Source: Limnohabitans sp. MORI2 (lineage in GTDB: Bacteria > Pseudomonadota > Gammaproteobacteria > Burkholderiales > Burkholderiaceae_C). Taken from it: a stretch of DNA of 64,000 bases. Below are positions 10,270 through 18,160 of this stretch, piece by piece; positions within the stretch are counted from its first letter, which is position 1; each line of letters begins with the position of its first letter. Under the pieces are notes generated by a model that had not been told where the DNA came from, did not search any database, and saw only the letters and a list, made by a program, of their open reading frames with translations. The position numbers were made by a program, and so were the translations under genes. The stretch lies in contig NZ_AP027058.1 in the NCBI RefSeq assembly GCF_027925025.1, forward strand, positions 992,001 through 1,056,000, read 5' to 3'.

Positions 10270-11811
10270 TCATCGCGTTTGCGCACGATGTTGCTTTGCT
10301 TGCAATGCAATGGCTTCGCGTTGCTCGGGTGAGAGGCGGTTGAGGTTTTTCAGTTGCATCACCATGCGCGGGTTTATTGCCAGCGTGTCGGCGTGACGGT
10401 CTAAGTAATCCCAATACAAAGTGGTGAAAGGGCAGGCGCTGTCACCCGTCGCTTCGGCGGGGTTGAAGCGGCAGCCTTTGCAATGGTTGCTCATGCGATC
10501 GATGTACTTGCCGCTGGCCACATAGGGCTTGCTGGCCATCAGTCCACCATCGGCGAATTGGCTCATGCCCAATGTGTTGGGCAGTTCCACCCATTCCACC
10601 GCATCCACATACACGCCCAAGTACCACTGGTGTACTTGCTTCGGCTCCACGCCGAGTAGCAAAGCGTACAGACCTGTCACCATCAAGCGTTGGATGTGGT
10701 GTGCATACCCATGTTGCAGAGTTTGCGTGATGGCATCGCGCAAGCAAGCCATGTCGGTGTGGCCCGTCCAATAAAACTCGGGCAGCGCTTCGTGCGCTTG
10801 TTGGGCGTTGCCCTCGGCGTACGCGGGCATGTGTGTCCAGTAAATCCCGCGCACGTATTCACGCCAGCCCAAGATTTGCCGTACAAAGCCTTCGACCGCT
10901 TCGAGCGGTGCATGGCTTTTGTGAAAAGCAGCCTCTGCGGCAGCCACGACCTCGCGCGGGTTGAGCAGCTTCAAGTTCAGGGCGCACGAGAGGTGCGAGT
11001 GGTAGAGCCACACTTCGCCTTCCCACATCGCGTCTTGGTATAGGCCAAAGCTTGGCAGTCGGTGCGTGATGAATTCATCCAGTGCCACCAAGGCTTGTGC
11101 GCGCGTGACGGGCCAACCAAACTGTGCGATGGACCCCGGGTGATGGGCCAGCTTGTCGTTGACTAAACGCATCACGTCTTGGGTGATGGCGTCGGGTGCG
11201 AATCGTGTGGGAGCGGGCAACAAGCCCGGCCCGTTTTTGCCAAAGCTGCCACGGTTGTCGGCATCAAAGTTCCACTGGCCGCCGATCGGTTTTTTGCCTT
11301 CCATTAGAACCCCGTTTTTTTGACGCAACTCGCGGTAGAAATATTCCAACCGCAGCTGCTTGCGGTCTTTGGCGTGCGCGGCAAAGTCACGCACGGTACT
11401 GAAAAAATGAGTGTCGTCTTTGATTTCCAAATGCAGTTGGTGTTGCTGCGCAACCGCACGGATGCTTTGCAACACGCGCCAGTCGCCGGGGGCAGTCATC
11501 ACCAAGTGGTGAGGTTGCACCTGCGCAATGGCTTTGCTCAGCTCACCCGCCAAGGTGCCTGTGTTGTGTGCATCGTCTAGTCGGCTGTAAATCAGGGGCC
11601 AGCCGCGCTCTTGCATCAGAGTTGCGAAGTGGCGCATCGCACTCAAAAAAACCGTGGTGCGTTGTTTAGAGGAGGGGATGTGCGTGGACTCTTCCAGTAC
11701 CTCGGCCATCCACAGCGTGTCGTGCACGGGATCGAAGTCGCTCAACGCGGATGCGTCTTCATCGAGCTGATCACCCAAGATGAGGATGAGGCGTTGGCGT
11801 GGTGTGGTCAT
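10270..11811 (-). CDS. Iron-sulfur bacterial cryptochrome/(6-4) photolyase (PhrB/CryB type)
   Basis: A 513-residue protein of the FeS-BCP photolyase family, which repairs (6-4) photoproducts or signals blue light. The N-terminal Rossmann part begins RLILILGDQLDEDASAL. Four cysteines lie near residues 355, 444, 447 and 458 (ACLRDA, CKGC, CPFTTLYWDYL), spaced like the 4Fe-4S ligands of Agrobacterium PhrB. This family normally carries FAD and dimethyl-ribityllumazine. The ATG at 11811 gives the canonical N-terminus and a 22-base gap after the preceding cryptochrome gene. It is the last gene of the light operon. Confidence 0.92.
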   Translation of the reverse strand: MTTPRQRLILILGDQLDEDASALSDFDPVHDTLWMAEVLEESTHIPSSKQRTTVFLSAMRHFATLMQERGWPLIYSRLDDAHNTGTLAGELSKAIAQVQPHHLVMTAPGDWRVLQSIRAVAQQHQLHLEIKDDTHFFSTVRDFAAHAKDRKQLRLEYFYRELRQKNGVLMEGKKPIGGQWNFDADNRGSFGKNGPGLLPAPTRFAPDAITQDVMRLVNDKLAHHPGSIAQFGWPVTRAQALVALDEFITHRLPSFGLYQDAMWEGEVWLYHSHLSCALNLKLLNPREVVAAAEAAFHKSHAPLEAVEGFVRQILGWREYVRGIYWTHMPAYAEGNAQQAHEALPEFYWTGHTDMACLRDAITQTLQHGYAHHIQRLMVTGLYALLLGVEPKQVHQWYLGVYVDAVEWVELPNTLGMSQFADGGLMASKPYVASGKYIDRMSNHCKGCRFNPAEATGDSACPFTTLYWDYLDRHADTLAINPRMVMQLKNLNRLSPEQREAIALQAKQHRAQTR

Positions 11812-11833
11812 AGCGTTTCTTCGGGGTGGCTTT

Positions 11834-13441
11834 TTAAAAATCAAAACCGAGTTGTGTCTGGGTATCTTGGCCGCGATTTGTCGCTGTGCGGCGCGAACGT
11901 TTATTCGTCCCCCAGTTTTTGCGTGAGGCGTGTTTGTCAACTACAGCTTTTTTGGCCGCTTTCACTTCGTCGGTTTGACGGCGGCTGTGCAGCCGTTGTT
12001 TGGCTTCGCGTGTGGCTTGGGCCAAGTCAACTACGGGCTCGGGCAACGAGCTGTCCATGTCGCTGCCCACAAACACGCCAAGGTGCGCTTGCATCGTGTC
12101 GGGCATGAGCCAAGGCTCAAACAGCCATGTGTCTGGCACTTGCCGCATGGCAGGTAGCCATTGCCGTACAAAGCGGCCATATGGGTCGTGGTCTTGCGCT
12201 TGTTTGATGGGGTTGTACACGCGTGTGGTGTTGATGCCCGTTGTGCCCGATTGCATTTGCAACTGGCTCCAGTGGATGCCGGGCTCGTAGTCCAAAAACT
12301 GCGTGGCCAACCATTCGCCCACGGGCCGCCAATGCAGCCACAGCGGATACGCCGCCACCGACACCAACATGGCACGCATGCGAAAGTTCAACCAACCCGT
12401 TTCGCGCAACATGGTCACGCAGGCATCCACCATGGGCCAGCCGGTGCGTGCGGCTTTGAGCGCTTCAAAATGCACTTCGTTGAAATCGTGTTCACGCAAA
12501 CCGTCGTACCCGCGGTGCATATTGCGCCACTCGATGTCAGGCTCGCTCTCGAGTTTTTGGATGAAATGGCAGTGCCAATACAAACGGCTGATGAACGCCG
12601 TCAGGCCTGCACGGTGGCGACTGGCCTGCGGCGGCAGCTGAGCAATGTGTGCCCGCGTTTGCTGCACGACCTCACGCATGCTGATGCAACCCCATGCCAA
12701 ATAAGCCGACAACCGCGAGCAAGCATCTGGCGCAGACAACGGCGAAGAAATGCCGCCGCGATAGCCCAAGCTGCGTGCGTGCAAAAAACTGTGCAGGGTG
12801 TCTAGTGCCAGAGGACGTCCGCCACGCTGGCGAAGCGGTGGGTTGTGCTGCAAGTGCGAAGGCGCTTGTATGAGCGAGGGCGAACACCATGCTGTGCGCG
12901 AATGCTCGCCGACATGGGGGTGCGGCTGATGCTTGTATGCATTCGGTGATGGCTGCCAAAACTGCAAAGCCCCCACATCTTGCAAAGGTGCTGTCATGTG
13001 CTGCTCCCAAGCGGCTTGCCAGAGGTTGCGGTTTTTCAGCACGCGCACCACACCAAACTGCGGGTACTCATGCCACCCAACCTGGTGTGCCTTGCACCAT
13101 GCACCCACTTTCAGGTCGCGTGCGTAGGTAAAGCCATTGCCGGTTTCTTGGTGGGCATGCAGACGGCGAAACGGGGCTTCTTGCCAAATGCGGTTGAGTA
13201 CATCAGGCAGCTCGCCTGTGTGTACTTCAAGGCAGCCACCTTGTATGCGCAACGCATTGTCTAGCGCCTGCAACGATTCGCGCACAAACTCAAAATGCTG
13301 CAAAGCTGCATCGGGCTGCAACCACAGCTCGGGTTCGACCACATAGATGCAGCGCACAGGCCCGTGCTGCGCAGCTTGGGCCAAGGCTGCATGGTCTTGC
13401 CAGCGCAGGTCTCGCTTGAACCAAACCAGCTCGTAGCTCAT
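11834..13441 (-). CDS. Cryptochrome/deoxyribodipyrimidine photolyase family protein
   Basis: A 535-residue flavoprotein with an N-terminal photolyase Rossmann domain (YELVWFKRDLRWQDHAAL) and a C-terminal FAD-binding helical domain, including DACVTMLRETGWLNFRMRAM, FLDYEPGIHWSQLQMQSG and NTTRVYNPIKQ. It resembles the bacterial cryptochrome-like class more than classical PhrA. Repair versus signalling cannot be decided by eye. Its ATG overlaps the DUF2256 stop by four bases, so translation is coupled. The C-terminal 60 or so residues are basic and low in complexity. Confidence 0.92.
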   Translation of the reverse strand: MSYELVWFKRDLRWQDHAALAQAAQHGPVRCIYVVEPELWLQPDAALQHFEFVRESLQALDNALRIQGGCLEVHTGELPDVLNRIWQEAPFRRLHAHQETGNGFTYARDLKVGAWCKAHQVGWHEYPQFGVVRVLKNRNLWQAAWEQHMTAPLQDVGALQFWQPSPNAYKHQPHPHVGEHSRTAWCSPSLIQAPSHLQHNPPLRQRGGRPLALDTLHSFLHARSLGYRGGISSPLSAPDACSRLSAYLAWGCISMREVVQQTRAHIAQLPPQASRHRAGLTAFISRLYWHCHFIQKLESEPDIEWRNMHRGYDGLREHDFNEVHFEALKAARTGWPMVDACVTMLRETGWLNFRMRAMLVSVAAYPLWLHWRPVGEWLATQFLDYEPGIHWSQLQMQSGTTGINTTRVYNPIKQAQDHDPYGRFVRQWLPAMRQVPDTWLFEPWLMPDTMQAHLGVFVGSDMDSSLPEPVVDLAQATREAKQRLHSRRQTDEVKAAKKAVVDKHASRKNWGTNKRSRRTATNRGQDTQTQLGFDF

Positions 13442-13605
13442 AGTGGTGTGCTTGATTTGTGTTTGCGACACGCGTCAGAGCAGTACAGCACCTGCTCCCA
13501 GTTTTTGGCCCAGGCTTTGCGCCACGTCATGTCACGCCCGCAAGTTTTGCAGGGCTTGCTAGGCAGGCTTTGCTTGTTACCTTTGAATGTTTGCTTCTTT
13601 GTCAC
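13438..13605 (-). CDS. DUF2256 zinc-ribbon-like small protein
   Basis: A 55-residue protein with two Cys pairs (CKTCGRDMTWRKAW and YCSDACRKHK), the DUF2256 pattern and probably a zinc knuckle. I chose the GTG at 13605 because a strong site, GGAGGAG, precedes it by seven bases within the upstream gene; an in-frame ATG at 13632 lacks this. It is nested into the 3' end of the membrane protein gene and overlaps the cryptochrome start by four bases. DUF2256 genes recur beside photolyases, but the function is unknown. Confidence 0.87.
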   Translation of the reverse strand: MTKKQTFKGNKQSLPSKPCKTCGRDMTWRKAWAKNWEQVLYCSDACRKHKSSTPL

Positions 13606-13936
13606 GCGTGGGCTCCTCCATCGCATACGCATCGGCCACGTAGGCGGGGCCTTTCATCAGCATCACAATCACGCAGCCAATCGCAAGGGTCAGCACCAGC
13701 GTCCAGTGCAGCACCACGAGACCGACCATGACATAGAAGAACTGTTCCGCTGCACGGGTCATCTCTGTAGCGTTGCTTGTGACCGGCTCAAACCCATCCA
13801 ACACGTAAGCAGCAGCACTCGCCAGAAGCGGCAGCACTGTACCTGCTGCCAAGATGATGTGCAGCCGTTTCCAAATCTGCCACTCCAAGCCAGCGGGTGA
13901 ACGCTGAAAGCCCTTTAGCTTATTGAAGTAGTTCAT
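13577..13936 (-). CDS. Small two-helix membrane protein of the light operon
   Basis: A 119-residue protein I do not recognise by name. It has a basic N-terminus (KLKGFQRSPAGLEWQIWKRL) and two likely transmembrane segments, near residues 26-47 and 67-92. No cysteine pair or cofactor motif. It overlaps the pterin dehydratase stop by four bases and carries the ribosome binding site of the next gene inside its own 3' end, so it belongs to the coupled operon. It could anchor or assist an operon product at the membrane; that is speculation. Confidence 0.8.
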   Translation of the reverse strand: MNYFNKLKGFQRSPAGLEWQIWKRLHIILAAGTVLPLLASAAAYVLDGFEPVTSNATEMTRAAEQFFYVMVGLVVLHWTLVLTLAIGCVIVMLMKGPAYVADAYAMEEPTRDKEANIQR

Positions 13937-14241
13937 GGCGTAGTGCTGAGTTGGTCGATGGCTCGCGCGAGTTCATAGTCTTTGTGCGTCAAACCTGCGA
14001 CGTCATGGGTCCAAATGTGCACATGGAGTTGTGTGTAGCTAGACAGCACTTCGGGGTGGTGGTCTTGTACTTGCGCTAGCTGCGCGATTTGGTTGAAAAG
14101 GGCCACCGCTGCTTCAAAGCTGGGCAGTGTCCAGCTTTTGGATAAGCAAGGCGTGTGGTGCTGTGCATGGGTGTCTATCGTCCAGCCTGTGAGGGTGGTC
14201 ATGGCGAGCTCAAGGTCTGCCGGGTCTGTGTCTAGGCGCAT
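13933..14241 (-). CDS. 4a-hydroxytetrahydrobiopterin dehydratase (PCD/DCoH family)
   Basis: A 102-residue protein with the PCD catalytic pattern: VQDHHPEV near residue 59, then HIWTHDVAGLTHKDYELA. In phenylalanine metabolism it recycles pterin; other members assist molybdopterin or folate-type pathways. Here no phenylalanine hydroxylase is nearby. It sits inside the photolyase operon and overlaps DUF2237 by ten bases, which suggests a role in pterin or flavin chromophore chemistry (inference). The start may also be the ATG at residue 14. Confidence 0.9.
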   Translation of the reverse strand: MRLDTDPADLELAMTTLTGWTIDTHAQHHTPCLSKSWTLPSFEAAVALFNQIAQLAQVQDHHPEVLSSYTQLHVHIWTHDVAGLTHKDYELARAIDQLSTTP

Positions 14242-14594
14242 GACTGCAATTGCTCCAACGTGACAAATTCAAGCGCTTTGGCATGTGTGCATTCCAGCAC
14301 CACGGGCGGGGCTACACCTGCATCGAAGGCTTCTTGCCAACGACGAGCACATAGGCACCAACGGTCGCCTGCTTTCAACCCTGCAAATCGGTATTCTGGA
14401 CGCGGCGTGATGAGGTCATTGCCTTTTTGCAATGAAAAGTCCAAGAACGCTTGCGTGACTTTGGCGCACACCACATGGCTGCCTTGATCGTGTGCGTCTG
14501 TGTTGCAGCAGCCGTCGCGGTAGTAGCCTGTGAGCGGGTCATAAGAGCAAGGCACCAGTGCGGTGCCCAACACATTGCGGGCTTGCGTGTTCAT
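14232..14594 (-). CDS. DUF2237 family protein
   Basis: A 120-residue protein that matches the DUF2237 pattern closely: LGTALVPCSYDPLTGYYRDG, CCNTDAHDQGSHVVCA and GDRWCLCARRWQEAF. Six cysteines in CS, CC, CA and CLC contexts are typical. The function of the family is unknown. The ATG overlaps the stop of the MerR gene by four bases, so it is the second gene of the coupled light operon. Confidence 0.93.
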   Translation of the reverse strand: MNTQARNVLGTALVPCSYDPLTGYYRDGCCNTDAHDQGSHVVCAKVTQAFLDFSLQKGNDLITPRPEYRFAGLKAGDRWCLCARRWQEAFDAGVAPPVVLECTHAKALEFVTLEQLQSCA

Positions 14595-15577
14595 GTGGAC
14601 GCCTCGTGCAAGTCAATGCCTTCGTGGGCTGCAATTTTTTCTAAGGCGTTTTCAAACAATGAACGTGCAGAGCCCGAGATCGATCGCAGGTAGGCATGCA
14701 AGTGAGCGTCTTCTTCGTTGCGGTTCAAGCACTCTTGGCTGTATTGCTCAAAGCTTGCGAGTTGCGCAATCAGCTCGGCCACATGGCGAGGGCATTCGCA
14801 CAGCACATTGGTCGAGATGCCTGCCACGCGGCTCAAGGTGGCATCTGAATATTTACGTGCAGCAATGACTGAGCCCGTGGTCCCAAATTCTTGCGCACGC
14901 GCTGGGTCGACAAACAGGACCGATTGCAGCAACTCGGCCAACTCAATGTCTGAGATGGGCTCGCGGCGCACGATCAGTCCCGAGAACTTCATGGCTTGCA
15001 CCACGGCCTCGGGTGCGAAGTTGTACACCACGATGGTTTGCGCAAACTGGTGTTTGGCCATGAGTGCTCGGATGTCAGCGTGCACAGAGGATTGCAGCGT
15101 GTTGACCTTGACCAAAAGCACTTGCGGCTTGTGCGCCAAATCGGCCTTGGCTGCAGCGGCCAAGTCGATCAACACATCGGTGACCTTGATTTGGTTTTGT
15201 TTCAAACCGGCTGCAAATTTTTTTGACTCAATGCGGTTGGCCATGCTCAGGCCCACCACTGCCAACAACACGGGTTGGCCGCTGGCAGCCAAGCTGTGAG
15301 TCGCGTGATGGGGTAGGTTACTCATGCGGCGCAACTGCTCTAGATCTAGGTTGGCAATCGTGCCGATGCCATGGCCGTTTTGCGAGAGCTGTTTGAGTAA
15401 CAAGGCTTTGGACACATCATGCTCGGCAAATAAGCGTTGTTTGCCCTCGGTTTTGACCGGAGAGAACGCGCCGTAGCGGGTCTCCCAAATGCGCAATGTG
15501 GACACGGGGATGCCCGTGGTTTTAGACACTGCGCCGATACGGTACAGCGCGTTTGTGGAATTTGTGCTGGTATTCAA
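14591..15577 (-). CDS. MerR-family regulator, LitR/CarH-like layout without B12 motif
   Basis: A 328-residue regulator. Residues 12-80 form a MerR winged helix (LYRIGAVSKTTGIPVSTLRI). A Rossmann-like middle domain (LLAVVGLSMANRIESKKFA to roughly 225) sits where B12-binding LitR/CarH proteins carry cobalamin, but no E/D-x-H-x-x-G motif is present. A C-terminal helical domain contains CECPRHVAELIAQLASFEQY. The only plausible start is TTG at 15577. It heads the photolyase operon and is divergent from an Rrf2 gene, so it is the likely autoregulator. Ligand or partner unknown. Confidence 0.85.
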   Translation of the reverse strand: MNTSTNSTNALYRIGAVSKTTGIPVSTLRIWETRYGAFSPVKTEGKQRLFAEHDVSKALLLKQLSQNGHGIGTIANLDLEQLRRMSNLPHHATHSLAASGQPVLLAVVGLSMANRIESKKFAAGLKQNQIKVTDVLIDLAAAAKADLAHKPQVLLVKVNTLQSSVHADIRALMAKHQFAQTIVVYNFAPEAVVQAMKFSGLIVRREPISDIELAELLQSVLFVDPARAQEFGTTGSVIAARKYSDATLSRVAGISTNVLCECPRHVAELIAQLASFEQYSQECLNRNEEDAHLHAYLRSISGSARSLFENALEKIAAHEGIDLHEAST

Positions 15578-15602
15578 AATGTGGTTTTGAGTAGAAGTTG
15601 TG

Positions 15603-15680
15603 TAGATTGTCTATCGAAATATAGATTTTATTCAAATAAATTCAATATTGCGTAGATTAATGCTTCAAAATCCTACGCAA
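15603..15680. promoter_or_regulatory. Candidate operator region between merR-like and rrf2-like genes
   Basis: Three TAGATT direct repeats start at 15603, 15622 and 15653. A perfect inverted repeat, TTGCGTAG (15648-15655) and CTACGCAA (15673-15680), ends just before the Rrf2 ribosome binding site TAGGAG. TAGATTGTCTA at 15603 is itself a small palindrome. The 117-base divergent gap is strikingly AT-rich. Binding by the MerR or Rrf2 product is inferred. Confidence 0.5.
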
Positions 15681-15694
15681 TAGGAGTTTGAACC

Positions 15695-16219
15695 ATGATC
15701 TCAAAGAAAACCATCAATGCCATCGAGGTCTGCGTGTTTTTAGCGGGCCAGCGTCACGCGGGTCACGTCACCACCACCGAGCTGTCACCCAGACTCGATT
15801 TGTCAATTTCCTACCTTGAAAACCTTCTCAAGCCACTCAAAGCTCACAACATCGTGAGCGCCATGAAAGGCCCAGGCGGTGGCTACATGATTCAGGGTGA
15901 CACCTCACTCATTTCCATTTGGGACATCGCTTCGGTGTTTGAGCGTACGTTCGATGCAGCTAGATCGGCAGAGTCGTCGCTGCCCCCTGAGCTGTTGGAT
16001 GACAAAACACCACCTGCCAGCTTTGAATTGGGCTTAGAGCAAATCGTCAAAGCCACGTTGAGTAATTTCACTTTGGCTGATTTTGTGGATGAGTCGCGTG
16101 ACGAGGAGGCCCGTTCATTCGTGCAAACCATGGGTCGCTTTAAATTCAAACCCATGGCGGCCCCGCTCATGCCAAAGGCGCCTAACTCGGTGTTTCAGTT
16201 GTCCATGATGATGGCCTGA
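15695..16219 (+). CDS. Rrf2-family transcriptional regulator lacking cluster cysteines
   Basis: A 174-residue protein with the Rrf2 winged helix: the recognition segment LSISYLENLLKPLKAHNIVS and wing KGPGGGYMI. The usual three cysteines that bind 2Fe-2S in IscR/NsrR are absent; only one Cys, near residue 11, is seen. A redox cluster is therefore unlikely. It is divergent from the MerR gene and first of a plus-strand run, so it probably regulates this island together with MerR. Confidence 0.85.
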   Translation: MISKKTINAIEVCVFLAGQRHAGHVTTTELSPRLDLSISYLENLLKPLKAHNIVSAMKGPGGGYMIQGDTSLISIWDIASVFERTFDAARSAESSLPPELLDDKTPPASFELGLEQIVKATLSNFTLADFVDESRDEEARSFVQTMGRFKFKPMAAPLMPKAPNSVFQLSMMMA

Positions 16220-16253
16220 AGCGTTTCAAAGGCGCAGCCCTTAGGAGTTGACC

Positions 16254-16541
16254 ATGCCACGCAGCTTCAGCCAACGCCTCTCTACCCTGAGCGCAGGGGA
16301 TGTGTCTGCCGTGATCCAAATGGCATGGGAAGACCGCACCTCGTTTGAAACCATTTATGAGCGCGTCGGCCTCACGGAGCCTGAGGTGATTCGTCTCATG
16401 CGTACCGAGCTCAACCCCAGTTCATTTCGCCTGTGGCGCATGCGGATGCGCGGGCGCAACACCAAACACCGAGCGATTCGCAGCCCCGACATGAAGTTCG
16501 ATGACCGCGCGGTTGCTGACCACCGACGTGCCAACTGTTAA
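16254..16541 (+). CDS. TIGR03643/DUF2805 family protein
   Basis: A 95-residue basic protein with the family pattern: VIQMAWEDRTSFETIYERVG, then LTEPEVIRLMRTELNPSSF and LWRMRMRGRNTKH. The N-terminal half looks like a helix-turn-helix fold, so nucleic acid binding is possible. ATG at 16254 lies six bases after TTAGGAG. Function unknown; members are often found near photolyase genes. Thirty-four bases separate it from the Rrf2 gene. Confidence 0.88.
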   Translation: MPRSFSQRLSTLSAGDVSAVIQMAWEDRTSFETIYERVGLTEPEVIRLMRTELNPSSFRLWRMRMRGRNTKHRAIRSPDMKFDDRAVADHRRANC

Positions 16542-16569
16542 CGGCAGATCGTCAGCGAGCAATCCTCCC

Positions 16570-17475
16570 ATGTCCATTACCCATACGCTCAAAACTCTGG
16601 CTCTTAACGCCATTGGAGCGCGTGTGCGTGACATCACAGGTTCGACGGCATCTTTAGACGATTTCGCCAAGCCCAAAGGCGATGTGGGTTTGTTTGGGCC
16701 AGACTCTGTGGCGTGGCAAGTGCATGCCAACTTCACCGCAATGATGGTGGGTGGTTTATCTTCACTCATCGTGCAGTCCTTGCACCCGCGTGCGCTGGCC
16801 GCTGTGTGGGACCACTCTGACTTTCGCTACAAGCTCAAAGAGCGCTTGGGGCGCACCGCTTACTTTGTGGCTGCCACCACTTACGGCGGTGAGGCTATGG
16901 CACTCAGCGCCATCCGCCGTGTGAACGCCATTCACGCCAACATCAAAGGCATTGACCTGCAAGGTCAGCCTTATGTGGCCAATGAGTCAGAGCTGATTCG
17001 TTGGGTGCACTTGGTGGAGGTGACCTCATTTTTAGCGGCCTACCAACATTTGGCCAGACAGCCTTTATCACCTCAAGCCTGTGACCAGTACATCAGCGAA
17101 ATGGCTCGTGTGGGGCACTTGTTGGGCGCGGTAGATTTGCCTTTGACGTACGCGGCCACGCAAACCGAGTTGCTGGGTTATGCCGACAAACTCAGCTTTG
17201 ATGCCCGCGCACAAGAAATTTTGCAGATCATCCAAGCTTATCCCGTGGACGTAATTGATAAACCATGGATGGCGCTAGTTTTGAAATGCGCATTTGATGT
17301 GATGCCGGCATGGGTACTCAAGCTGATGGGGCAGCCCCCCTCGTGTGTTGTGCAACAGCACGTCACACGTTGGACTGTACAAACTAGCGCTGAACCTGTG
17401 CAGTGGATGCTGAACCAGCAGGGCGTGTGTGCCGTTGCTCGTCAACGTGTACTTGGAGGTGCACGCCATGCTTGA
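16570..17475 (+). CDS. Oxygenase MpaB family protein (DUF2236)
   Basis: A 301-residue protein of the MpaB/latex-clearing oxygenase-like family. Typical elements are LFGPDSVAWQVHANFTAMM, SLIVQSLHPRALAAVWDHS, YFVAATTYGG and VNAIHANIKG near residues 40-140, followed by WVHLVEVTSFL. The conserved His residues (LHP, IHANI, WVH) are those expected to bind heme in the family. Substrate unknown. The upstream ribosome binding site is weak. It overlaps the response regulator gene by eight bases. Confidence 0.87.
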   Translation: MSITHTLKTLALNAIGARVRDITGSTASLDDFAKPKGDVGLFGPDSVAWQVHANFTAMMVGGLSSLIVQSLHPRALAAVWDHSDFRYKLKERLGRTAYFVAATTYGGEAMALSAIRRVNAIHANIKGIDLQGQPYVANESELIRWVHLVEVTSFLAAYQHLARQPLSPQACDQYISEMARVGHLLGAVDLPLTYAATQTELLGYADKLSFDARAQEILQIIQAYPVDVIDKPWMALVLKCAFDVMPAWVLKLMGQPPSCVVQQHVTRWTVQTSAEPVQWMLNQQGVCAVARQRVLGGARHA

Positions 17476-18160
17476 TGTGGTCTTATTCACCGGGGATGAT
17501 CAAATTGCTGACAAGGTTAGACGTGCCTTGTCGTTCGCTAGGGCCAAGGTTGAACGCTTACCTTGGCAACCTACCATGCGAGGTGCCTTGAACAAGCCTC
17601 ACGATTTGATCGTATTGCATCCTACCCAGCTAGACCGGCATTGGCGCAGTGACTTTGAGCGTATTGCGCAATTGAGCGAAACCACGCCTAGCATCGCGAT
17701 CGTGACCGATCAGCAATCCAGTGAAACTGTGCACTTACTCAATGCGGGTGTTGATCGATGTTTGGTGGAGCCTTTTGATGAACAGCATTTCGGTGCGTTG
17801 GTGCGCGCCTTGTTGCGTAGGCGTCAAGGGCATGTGTCCTCAGTCACACAGTATGGTCATTTGCGTTTTGACCATGCGCTTAAGCAACTACAAGTTCGTG
17901 GCGTGATTGTTGACCTGACTACCCGAGAGGCGCAGGTGATGGATGTGTTGCTCAGACGCGTTGGGCAAATCATTTCTAAAGAAGAGTTTGTGCAAGAGAT
18001 GGATCCCGACAATATGGAGCTCAACAGCGCAGCCATTGAGGTCTACATCCACCGGATTCGCAAAAAAGTGAGCGCAGAGGTGCTGCCGATTCGCACCATC
18101 AAGCGCTGCGGATACCTTTTGTCACGCTCGTGGGATGGCTTAAGCGCGTTTCATAAATGA
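17468..18160 (+). CDS. Degenerate OmpR-type response regulator
   Basis: A 230-residue protein with an N-terminal receiver-like domain and a C-terminal OmpR/PhoB winged helix (LTTREAQVMDVLLRRVGQII and AIEVYIHRIRKKV). In the receiver the acidic pair GDD survives at residues 10-11, but the phosphoacceptor Asp is replaced by His51 (LIVLHPTQL) and the switch Lys near 103 by Glu (LVEPFDE). It therefore probably works without phosphorylation. No kinase gene is adjacent. ATG at 17468 overlaps the oxygenase stop. Confidence 0.87.
   Translation: MLDVVLFTGDDQIADKVRRALSFARAKVERLPWQPTMRGALNKPHDLIVLHPTQLDRHWRSDFERIAQLSETTPSIAIVTDQQSSETVHLLNAGVDRCLVEPFDEQHFGALVRALLRRRQGHVSSVTQYGHLRFDHALKQLQVRGVIVDLTTREAQVMDVLLRRVGQIISKEEFVQEMDPDNMELNSAAIEVYIHRIRKKVSAEVLPIRTIKRCGYLLSRSWDGLSAFHK

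Noticed and set aside
14591..15577. B12-dependent CarH/LitR photoreceptor
   Set aside because: The cobalamin-binding E/D-x-H-x-x-G motif could not be found in the middle domain, so only a LitR-like layout is claimed.
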